A stretch of 25,246 nt of DNA, from positions 1-25,246 of the forward strand of contig JANPFX010000070.1 of assembly GCA_031423635.1 (NCBI GenBank), read 5' to 3'. A model generated the notes under the pieces. That model did no database searches, had not been told where the DNA came from, and saw only the letters and a program-made list of their open reading frames with translations. Made by a program: the position numbers and the translations under genes. This DNA comes from JANLQX01 sp031423635 (GTDB lineage Bacteria > Actinomycetota > Acidimicrobiia > Acidimicrobiales > JANYDT01). Positions 8,148-13,606 of the stretch are shown one piece after another (position 1 is the first letter of the stretch; every line of letters begins with the position of its first letter).

Positions 8148-8166
8148 ATCATTTCTGGTGAATGAT
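8148..8166. repeat. Inverted repeat in the DUF3097-CAP gap
   Basis: ATCATT and AATGAT are perfect 6-bp arms around a 7-nt spacer. The repeat lies 19 bp after the DUF3097 stop and 30 bp before the CAP-protein start. It could be a weak terminator or an operator; no T-run follows. Confidence 0.3.
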
Positions 8167-8196
8167 TGGCGCGCGCACCCAGCCGATAGTGAGCTT

Positions 8197-8763
8197 ATGC
8201 GCGGTAAATTCCTGGGCGTCCTCGTCGCGGCTGTATCGCTGAGCTTGGCTGCGCCATCGGCGCTTGCCCAGGTTTCGGGGGGCGATCAGGCGACCGATGA
8301 AGCGCGGTTCGTCGATCTGATCAACGCTGAACGGTCCAAGCTGGGGCTCCCGGCACTTCGTGTCGTCCCCGAGCTCACCACCCTCGGGCGACAGTGGTCG
8401 GTCGAGATGATTGCTCGTGATCCGGGTTCAGAGAGCTGTTCTGTGGTGCACAATCCTGACTTCGTCGCCAAGGTCACCGCTCCGTGGCAGCGCCTCGCCG
8501 AGAACGTCGGGTGCGGAAAAGTCGACATCGCATCGCTGCATTCGCTCTTTGTGCTCAGCCCGTCGCACTACCGCAATATCGTCGATCCTGCCTTCGATTC
8601 GATCGGTGTCGGCGTGGCCTACGACGGCGATGTCCTCTATGTGACCCAGCAGTTCATGGACCTGCGCGACGCACCGTCGGCCACAGTGCCCAACGAACTT
8701 GCCAACCGGTCTGCGCCGCGCAAAGCAAGCACTCGGGTCGCCACGCGCAAGGTGAAGCGCTAG
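8197..8763 (+). CDS. Secreted CAP/SCP-domain protein
   Basis: This 188-residue protein has a classical Sec signal peptide: basic MRGK, a hydrophobic core and an ALA-Q cleavage site near residue 24. The mature part is a CAP domain (cysteine-rich secretory/antigen 5/PR-1), with ARFVDLINAERSKLGLPAL as the first helix, LAENVGCG in the middle and SPSHYRNIVDPAFDSIGVGVAY as the signature region (positions about 125-150; SPSHYRNIV is its first part). Two cysteines in the mature protein (in ESCSVV and VGCGK) may form a disulfide. A basic tail follows. Bacterial CAP proteins are extracellular and their activity is mostly unknown. The ATG at 8197 is chosen because the signal peptide begins there. The gene converges on the small EF-hand protein gene. 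Confidence 0.85.
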   Translation: MRGKFLGVLVAAVSLSLAAPSALAQVSGGDQATDEARFVDLINAERSKLGLPALRVVPELTTLGRQWSVEMIARDPGSESCSVVHNPDFVAKVTAPWQRLAENVGCGKVDIASLHSLFVLSPSHYRNIVDPAFDSIGVGVAYDGDVLYVTQQFMDLRDAPSATVPNELANRSAPRKASTRVATRKVKR

Positions 8764-8795
8764 TTCCACTGGGGGATTTTCGCCCCAACGCGAAA

Positions 8796-8819
8796 GTGGG
8801 GCGGCCGAAGCCACCCCAC
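8796..8819 (-). terminator. UUCG-loop hairpin between convergent genes
   Basis: Read on the minus strand, arms GTGGGGTGGC and GCCGCCCCAC pair over 10 bp with one G-U pair around a TTCG loop closed by C-G, an unusually stable tetraloop. TTTCG follows. It lies about 50 bp past the stop of the minus-strand small gene and about 35 bp past the CAP gene stop, so it may end transcripts from both sides. Confidence 0.6.
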
Positions 8820-8867
8820 CGTCCACGTCTCCACGGCCCGCTTCCGCTTCCGCTTGCGGACGGGAAA

Positions 8868-9104
8868 TCAGTCCTTGTGGAGCAGACCCTTGGCCTTGTC
8901 AACGAGGCCGCCCGCGGCCCCCTTGGCCTTCTCGAGCACGTCGATGTCTCCGTCGCCATCTTTGTCGAGCATGCCCTTGGCCTTTTCGATGAGTCCGTCG
9001 GCCTTGTCACCGCCGGGGATCTTGTCCTTCAGGCCCTCGGCGGCTTCCTTGGCCTTGTCGACAAGGCCGTCCGCCTTGCCATTCATGTCGTCCATGATGC
9101 CCAT
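8868..9104 (-). CDS. Small amphipathic-repeat protein with EF-hand-like loop
   Basis: This is a 78-residue protein with an excellent ribosome-binding site (AGAAGGAG, 6 nt before the ATG at 9104). It is made of related amphipathic segments: ADGLVDKAKEAAEG, ADGLIEKAKGML and AGGLVDKAKGLL. These resemble LEA-like proteins and the small actinobacterial Rv0909/MT0933-type antitoxin-like family. Between the second and third segments is DKDGDGDID (47-55), a D-x-D-x-D-G-x-x-D pattern like a calcium-binding EF-hand loop. It has no signal peptide or membrane helix. No toxin gene is adjacent, so a toxin-antitoxin role is not supported; a stress-related or calcium-responsive protein is equally possible. 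Confidence 0.75.
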   Translation of the reverse strand: MGIMDDMNGKADGLVDKAKEAAEGLKDKIPGGDKADGLIEKAKGMLDKDGDGDIDVLEKAKGAAGGLVDKAKGLLHKD

Positions 9105-9215
9105 GTGTTGCTCCTTCTGCTGGAGGTGCCTCGTCGAGAGGCACCGGACGGAGTCAGTTTGGCATCGGTTTTCAATCGGTCGTGACGTTCGTGCGGCTAT
9201 CGTTGAGGCCGACCC

Positions 9216-9288
9216 GGGCGATTGGCTCAGTTGGTAGAGCACCGCCTTCACACGGCGGGGGTCACAGGTTCGAGTCCTGTATCGCCCA
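9216..9288 (+). tRNA. tRNA-Val (anticodon CAC)
   Basis: A complete 73-nt cloverleaf is visible. The acceptor stem is GGGCGAT with ATCGCCC, the D-arm is GGCTCAGTTGGTAGAGC, the anticodon stem CCGCC/GGCGG encloses the loop TTCACAC, and the T-arm contains GGTTCGAGTCC. The anticodon CAC reads GUG (Val). The discriminator base is A and CCA is not encoded. A decayed region with transposase relics begins just downstream, but no repeat of the tRNA 3' end was found to mark an integration boundary. Confidence 0.96.
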
Positions 9289-9549
9289 CCCATCTTTCGG
9301 CAGTTCAAAGCGTGGTTCGCTGTCGGGTGCGGCGTCGGCGCGTTCGAGGTTCAACAATCCAAATGGCTCGTCGACCTGAGCGGCGCACCCATGCGTGAAA
9401 CCCGCGTCGATCACGCTGTACGCGATCGAACTCGCTCACGGAGTCGCGCAACGCCAGGGCGGGCAATGAGTCCGCTCCTGGTTTAGAAGCTCCACAAACG
9501 GGAACTTGCAGTACCTGGTCCGATGATCGGGCCCGATGAAGGAGCTGCA
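9289..9549. other. Region after tRNA-Val without a supported gene
   Basis: No coding frame with recognisable protein features was found on either strand. The frames open here are arginine-rich shadows. The stretch ends in a perfect 12-bp palindrome, ATCGGGCCCGAT (9526-9537), immediately before the ribosome-binding site of the small ORF at 9550. Confidence 0.4.
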
Positions 9550-9699
9550 ATGAAGCAGACGAACCAGGTGCTCGGGCACGACAAGACTCCGGCCGAGACG
9601 GGCGAGCCATCGACGTACCCGACACCAGCAGGTGACGCATCCACGCTGGAAGAACTGGCTGATGAACAAGGGGCCAGCTCCGACTCCGATGCGTCGTGA
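9550..9699 (+). CDS. Small acidic hypothetical protein (49 aa)
   Basis: A short frame starts at the ATG at 9550 with a strong ribosome-binding site (AAGGAG, 5 nt upstream). The product is hydrophilic and acidic, with an N-terminal MKQTNQVLGHDKTP and a C-terminal STLEELADEQGASSDSD. The segment STLEELADEQG resembles the start of some short actinobacterial antitoxin-like proteins, but the frame stops right after it, so it may be a truncated relic. It lies next to the Tn3 transposase remnant. No function can be assigned. Confidence 0.4.
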   Translation: MKQTNQVLGHDKTPAETGEPSTYPTPAGDASTLEELADEQGASSDSDAS

Positions 9700-9729
9700 T
9701 GTACGCAGACACCATGTCCTGATGTACAT

Positions 9730-9933
9730 CTAGACAACGAAGGCCTGAACGTGGTCGAAAACTGGAACTCCGCTCATGGGTGTATCCATTTCGGCAATCA
9801 CGGCGACGCCACCACCAACGGCTACGACGATCAAGAAACCGTCGTCCTGTGCTCGGTGCCGCGGCGCTGGGGGAAGTGCGAAGTTCGATCGTTCGTGTTG
9901 AACGAATTCACGATCAATCTTGGCCCGTAGTCG
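9730..9933 (+). pseudogene. Tn3-family transposase relic (C-terminal region)
   Basis: The frame encodes LNVVENWNSAHGCIHFG followed by NHGDATTNGYDDQETVVL. This matches the Tn3-type transposase C-terminal block that normally reads roughly LNVVENWNSAN-x2-IFYGKGGEI-x-TNR-x-EDQE-x-x-xL. Only about 40 residues are recognisable. Beyond DQETVVL the similarity ends (CSVPRRWGKCEVRSF) and the frame stops at 9931-9933. The catalytic DDE part is absent and no start codon or terminal inverted repeat is visible. This is a decayed remnant of a Tn3-family transposon, showing that this region has received mobile DNA. Confidence 0.65.
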
Positions 9934-10218
9934 CTGTCGAGCGGAACGGTGTTGCTCACGGTGCTCGCCTTCCTCGCCCGCTGACGCGTACGCCGCCCGG
10001 TCCGCCACCGCGATACCGGGCGGGGTACGCCCGGTCCGATTCACCCCTACATGAAGATTCACCCCTGCGATGAAGATGCGCTGGCGGCTTCTGACGACCT
10101 GACGAGATCTCGAGAATGCGGCCGTACGAGCTGAGGCATCAGCTTCGGCGGGAACGCTCCCGCCCTGATCAACGCCCGCTTCTTCACGCTGCAACTTTTG
10201 AAAGCAGGAACGATCACC
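9934..10218. other. Decayed intergenic stretch with short repeats
   Basis: No gene is supported between the transposase relic and the VOC pseudogene. Two near-identical copies of GATTCACCCCTxxxATGAA lie in tandem at 10038-10055 and 10056-10074. A hairpin with 7-bp arms follows at 10147-10164. Confidence 0.4.
10147..10164. repeat. Hairpin-forming inverted repeat before VOC pseudogene
   Basis: GGCGGGA and TCCCGCC are perfect 7-bp arms around the 4-nt loop ACGC. There is no T-run, so a terminator function is unproven. Confidence 0.35.
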
Positions 10219-10766
10219 GTGTCCATCACGCCCTCTGGCTACGCCCACATTCGCCTCACCGTCACCGACATCGCGCGCTCACGGGCCTTCTACGACAACG
10301 TGTTCGGGTTCCCGTCGCCTTCCAAGTACCGCCCGATGCCGACGAGGCCACGCGGGCGGCACTTGGCTTCCTCTACGGTGGCGTGATCTACAAGCTCGGC
10401 GACGGGCTGTTCGGCCTCCGGCCGGTTGCGCCGGCGGGCGACTGCTTCGATGAGGATCGGGTCGGGCTCGATCACGTCAGCTTCACGCTCGGCTCCCGGG
10501 CGGAAATCGAGGAGGCCGCAGCGCGGCTCGACACCCTCGGCATCAAACATGGCGGCGTGAAAGACCTCGGTGCTTCGCTCATCCTCGAGTTCCGCGACCC
10601 CGACAACATCAGCCTCGAACTGTTCGCCCCGGCAGACTGTGGGGACCGGCCACCGGGGCGAACGCCTGCGGTGCTCCGCAGGCGCGATGCGTGGGACGCT
10701 CACGACAACGGACCGAACGCAGCAGGTGAAGGGGGAGTCGATCGTCAGTACGGATTCGTCCCGTGA
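10219..10766 (+). pseudogene. VOC (glyoxalase-fold) protein, frameshifted
   Basis: The first frame encodes SGYAHIRLTVTDIARSRAFY and DNVFGF, a typical beta-alpha-beta start of a VOC domain with a metal-binding His (AHI). At about 10309-10313 the family match moves to another frame, PVAFQVPPDADEATRAALGF, and continues through VGLDHVSFTLGSRAEIEEAA, LDTLGIKHGGV and FRDPDNISLELFAPAD, which carry the second His and the C-terminal metal-ligand Glu (LELF). One extra C in the run at TTCCCG would restore a single frame, so this is a one-base deletion or a sequencing error. After LELFAPAD the frame runs another 42 or so unrelated residues to 10766, suggesting the native stop was lost too. VOC members include lyases, dioxygenases and resistance proteins; the type is not determinable. 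Confidence 0.75.
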
Positions 10767-10768
10767 CA

Positions 10769-10921
10769 ATGACTGCGGTTGACGACGCCCTCGGTTCTGC
10801 TCGGCCTCCGATGAACGAACCGCGCTTACGTCTGTTCCGCCGACTCGTCGATGACCTCGATCGTCCTCCTCTGAGCGTTGAGTGGGATACGACCGACCTG
10901 CGCCGGGGCCGCACTGCGTGA
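10769..10921 (+). other. Short open frame, possible gene fragment (50 codons)
   Basis: The frame encodes a fragment with plausible coding composition, including PRLRLFRRLVDDLD and PPLSVEWDTTDLRRG. It has no ribosome-binding site and matches no family I recognise. It lies between the VOC pseudogene and the end of the selenoprotein candidate, inside a decayed region, so it may be the trace of an older gene. Confidence 0.2.
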
Positions 10922-10982
10922 GCCTCGATTTTGCCGTGCCGAGACGGTCATCGAATCTCCTCCTCAAGGGTTGTACTTCTCT

Positions 10983-11591
10983 TCAGCGATGCGGATCCAC
11001 GTCGGGTTCCGGGTATCGGAGCGGACAGGACGGCGCGAGCGCTTCGCGGGTGCGCTCGTCGACCTCGGTGAGGAACGTTGCGTGGAACCGGTTGATGGTG
11101 TTGCTCAATCCAACGGTGAAACAGATCTCGATGACCTGCTTTTCGCTGAAATGCGCAAGTAGGCGTGCGTACAGTTCTTTGGTGATCGGTTCGTTCCGGG
11201 TCGACACCTGCGCATACTCCACGATCGCCCACGACGCGTCGTCGTAGACGTCCTGCGGGCGAGTCGCGTCGCCGAGATGCCCGAGCTGTGCTTCCGACAG
11301 TCCAGCCGCTCGACCGAGCAGCACATGGGTCGGAATTCAATAGTGGCAGTCGTTGGTCACGCTCGCAGTCAGATACGCCAGTTCACGCTGCGAAGGAGTC
11401 AGCGAGTTCTCGAAGTACACCGCAGTACCGAAATCGACCAGCGCACGGAGCGCGCCCGGGTGGTTGGCCATTGCGCGGTAGACGTTGGGATCGACCGTTC
11501 TGTTGCGGTGCCGACTCACCGATCTGAGCACCTCGACCGCGACTGGGTCGGCAGTGGGGTCGTTGGAGTCGACGAGCGGTATTCGAGTCAT
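10983..11591 (-). CDS. AhpD/carboxymuconolactone-decarboxylase-fold protein, candidate selenoprotein (in-frame TGA = Sec85)
   Basis: The 202-residue frame is interrupted only by a TGA at 11337-11339 and is otherwise continuous in one phase. The first part (residues 1-84) and the part after the TGA (IPTHVLLGRAAGLSEAQLGH onward) together make one CMD/AhpD domain. The TGA falls at the second position of the redox motif, giving C82-H-Y-U85-I-P-T-H89. In AhpD peroxidases this is C-x2-C-x3-H, and the residue replaced is the peroxidatic cysteine. E70, 12 residues before C82, matches the AhpD proton-relay glutamate. A GGUC-loop hairpin follows the TGA at bacterial-SECIS distance. GAGG lies 8 nt before the ATG at 11591. 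The likely role is a thiol/selenol peroxidase or reductase. The alternative is a Cys-to-stop mutation in a decaying gene. Confidence 0.75.
11305..11322 (-). promoter_or_regulatory. Candidate bacterial SECIS hairpin
   Basis: On the minus strand GCTGCTC and GAGCGGC pair over 7 bp (one G-U) around the loop GGTC. The hairpin begins 15 nt after the in-frame TGA and its loop starts 22 nt after it. Bacterial SECIS elements need a short stem with G in the first loop positions, about 16-37 nt past the UGA; the E. coli fdhF element also presents GGUC. It lies within coding sequence, as expected in bacteria. Confidence 0.65.
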
Positions 11592-11865
11592 CTTTGGTGC
11601 CTCACGAACGGTCGATGTGATGTCGTTCCGCCCACCTTAAGCGCCTCCCAGCGAAGTCTGCCCGACCCGGTTGACAGGAGCGCTCAGGACCCTGAGCCGC
11701 GCACGGCGACAGCAAAGGTCAACAACCGAGCGCTTCGCGAGGAGGTGGAACCCTGACGCTCGAACCTCCAGCCGAAATCCTCCAAATTGCCGACGGACAG
11801 CAATGATGAGTCATCCGGATCATCTCGGAGGGGCGTTCGCGACACCGCCAGGTCTACCGTGTCGC
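11592..11865. other. Gap with a possible acyl-CoA synthetase tail remnant
   Basis: Most of this stretch has no supported gene. A plus-strand frame ending at 11756 finishes with RTATAKVNNRALREEVEP, which resembles the C-terminal end of AMP-forming acyl-CoA synthetases (usually T-A-T-G-K-V-x-K-R-x-L-R). The catalytic lysine would be the K of TAKV; nothing upstream of it is recognisable. It may be a chance match or the last trace of such a gene. Confidence 0.2.
11855..11860 (+). promoter_or_regulatory. Candidate -10 box of the SCO6745-family gene
   Basis: TACCGT fits TANNNT and ends 5 nt before the ATG at 11866, slightly short for a leaderless promoter. No good ribosome-binding site precedes this ATG. 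Confidence 0.25.
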
Positions 11866-12753
11866 ATGCCCGACATGATCCCCTTGGCCCGCCGGCTTGC
11901 AGCTGCAATCGAGCCGGTCGCAGGTCAGGCACAGTTCTCGCCCGAGTGCCACGCCAACTATGAAGCGCTCGGCTTTGCTCCGAGCCCCGGCATGGTCGGA
12001 CGCACAGCGCTGCCCGACAAGGGCGGGTTCTTCACCAGCCGTGGAGCGGTGCTGGGTGACGTGCCCGCCGAAGTCGTGGCGGCGGTGTTTGCCGTGTTCA
12101 ACCCCGACGAGATCGTGCCGATCGTGCGTCAAGGAAAGACGCTGGCCAACGCGTCGACGATGTGGGCGGCACGGCTCGATGGTGCAGCAGCCCAGCTCCG
12201 CCGGATCCTGGGTCCCAAACCGGCTCGGGCCGAGTGGGTGGCTGATCGGCTGTTGCGCGCCGCCGACGACCTTCCTCTCGCCGGTCGGGCGCTGTTCGCA
12301 GCGCAACGCGCCGCCGACATCCCGGCCGAACCGATCGCACGGCTGTGGCGGGCGGCGGATCGCCTCCGCGAGTACCGCGGTGATTCCCATGTGCAGGCCT
12401 GGTCCGCGGCGGGTTTCGACCCTGTCGCGATCGGGTTGCTCGGCGACCTGTACTGGGGGCTCGCCCCACGCGCGCACACCCGCGGTCGCGGATGGACAGA
12501 TGAGCAACTCGCAGCCGGCGAGGAGCGGCTGCGCGCCCGTGGCCTGCTCGACGGGGACGATATCAACCAACAGGGGCGCGAGGTACGTGAAGCGATCGAG
12601 ACATCCACTGACGCGGCGATGGCAGGAGCGTTGGACGTGCTCGGCGACGACATCGAAGAGATCCTCGCCACGATGGAACCGTGGGGCGCCGCCATCCGCC
12701 ACGCGGGCGGCTACCTAACGCCCCTCGTGCGGTTCACCTTTGCCAACACGTGA
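11866..12753 (+). CDS. SCO6745 family protein
   Basis: This 295-residue protein matches the SCO6745-type family of actinobacteria, whose function is not established. Characteristic parts are the N-terminal LARRLAAAIEPVAGQAQFSP with ECHANYEALGF (residues 7-37), the VFAVFNPDEI block (about 76-85) and the C-terminal helical part with RGWTDEQLAAGEERLRARGL, which resembles a winged helix-turn-helix. It has no signal peptide or transmembrane segment. Upstream ATGs at 11803 and 11806 exist, but the ATG at 11866 gives the usual family N terminus and has a TANNNT box just before it. The gene is intact although it lies between decayed elements. The downstream neighbour is an IS3-type transposase relic on the other strand. 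Confidence 0.75.
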   Translation: MPDMIPLARRLAAAIEPVAGQAQFSPECHANYEALGFAPSPGMVGRTALPDKGGFFTSRGAVLGDVPAEVVAAVFAVFNPDEIVPIVRQGKTLANASTMWAARLDGAAAQLRRILGPKPARAEWVADRLLRAADDLPLAGRALFAAQRAADIPAEPIARLWRAADRLREYRGDSHVQAWSAAGFDPVAIGLLGDLYWGLAPRAHTRGRGWTDEQLAAGEERLRARGLLDGDDINQQGREVREAIETSTDAAMAGALDVLGDDIEEILATMEPWGAAIRHAGGYLTPLVRFTFANT

Positions 12754-12819
12754 ACTCGTCAACCACGCTGCGTTTATACAACGTTGTCTGGTCGTCTCCC
12801 GTCGAGCGGACAGTGGTTC

Positions 12820-13001
12820 GAACGCTCGCCGGTACCGGTGTTCCGAGGTGATGGGTCCGACGTAGTCGGGGCTGGGGTGCAGTCGGCGGGTGTTGTACCA
12901 GTTCATCCCGCGGAAGATCGCTCGTCTTGCCTCATGCCGAGTCGTGAAGATCTTCATGTTGGTGCAGTCTCTCGTTTTAACGACTCCCAGAACGATTCTG
13001 C
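12820..13001 (-). pseudogene. IS3-family transposase (OrfB) relic, frameshifted
   Basis: Two adjacent minus-strand frames encode consecutive pieces of the C-terminal part of an IS3-type integrase: AESFWESLKRE (from 13001), then after a frame change FTTRHEARRAIFRGMNWYN, TRRLHPSPDYVGP and SEHRY. The family normally reads roughly AESF-x2-LKRE, EAR-x-AIF, YN-x-RR-H-S-LGY-x-P. The catalytic Glu is the one in AESFWESLK. Only the last 50 or so residues survive, with one frameshift and the H-S-x-L-G-Y motif altered to HPSPDY. The upstream end coincides with the 3' end of the neighbouring TetR gene. No terminal repeats could be defined. Confidence 0.75.
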
Positions 13002-13606
13002 ACGTGGCCGAGGGCGGCGACGATGCCCATGGCGATCGCCACGAAACGGTCGATGGCGACCGGTCTCGTCACCCGCTTCGCTCGCCAAAGGGCGACGACA
13101 CCTATGAGACCGTTGAGCAGAAGGGCCGCGGCGATTTCTGCGTCGACATCGGTCAGCCCGGCGTCGTGCAGTTCGCCGGTGAGGAACGCCATGCTCGCAT
13201 TGTTCTGTTGGCGGCGCTTCGCCCGGAGTTCCACCGATGTCGGTGGCCGAACGAGTGCCGCATCCATGAGCGTCGCCGACTTCGCAAAGTGGTCCATCCA
13301 GGCGGTCACGGCTGAGCGGAGACGCCGTTCGAAACCTTCGACGCCTGCCACCGCGTCGGCCGTCGACCGGCTCAACCTGCCGAGTTCGCGGTCGACCACG
13401 GCCGCCAGCAGTTGGTCGACGTTGGCGAAGTGGCGGTAGACGACGGGTCGGTGCACACCGGCTTTCTCGGCCACGGCATCGAGCGTCAGCGCGCGAACGC
13501 CGACCGACGAGACGACGTCGGCGGCGACATCGAGCAGTTGCGTTCGCCGATCGGCTGCGGGAACGCGCGGTGCGCGGACGCCTTCAGCGCGAGTTGCTCG
13601 CACCAT
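12977..13606 (-). CDS. TetR family regulator of the catabolic locus
   Basis: This 209-residue protein has a TetR DNA-binding domain at about residues 18-65: TQLLDVAADVVSSVGVRALT, LDAVAEKAGV and HRPVVYRHFANVDQLLAAV. The C-terminal domain (to about residue 200) would bind a pathway compound. The ATG at 13606 shares one base with the amidohydrolase stop (TGATG), so the two genes are co-transcribed. A 7-5-7 palindrome upstream of the amidohydrolase is the likely binding site, giving autoregulation. The last residues, VQNRSGSR, are read from DNA that in another frame encodes the IS3 relic, so the native C terminus may have been replaced when that element arrived. Confidence 0.87.
   Translation of the reverse strand: MVRATRAEGVRAPRVPAADRRTQLLDVAADVVSSVGVRALTLDAVAEKAGVHRPVVYRHFANVDQLLAAVVDRELGRLSRSTADAVAGVEGFERRLRSAVTAWMDHFAKSATLMDAALVRPPTSVELRAKRRQQNNASMAFLTGELHDAGLTDVDAEIAAALLLNGLIGVVALWRAKRVTRPVAIDRFVAIAMGIVAALGHVQNRSGSR

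Noticed and set aside
8839..8861. Tandem CGCTTC units near the convergent gap
   Set aside because: Only about three short units in a GC-rich spacer; likely chance or simple slippage.
9216..9300. tRNA-Val 3' end as an integration (att) site
   Set aside because: No second copy of the tRNA 3' sequence and no integrase gene were found in the window.
9105..9308. N-terminal extension of the small EF-hand protein across the tRNA
   Set aside because: The extension would be translated from the antisense of tRNA-Val; the ATG at 9104 has a strong ribosome-binding site.
9730..10248. 172-codon minus-strand frame
   Set aside because: It lies antisense to the Tn3 transposase relic and into the VOC upstream region, has no domain and is low-complexity; best explained as a shadow frame.
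11337..11591. Separate 84-residue protein ending at the TGA
   Set aside because: It would stop in the middle of the redox motif of the CMD fold; the same frame continues the domain after the TGA.
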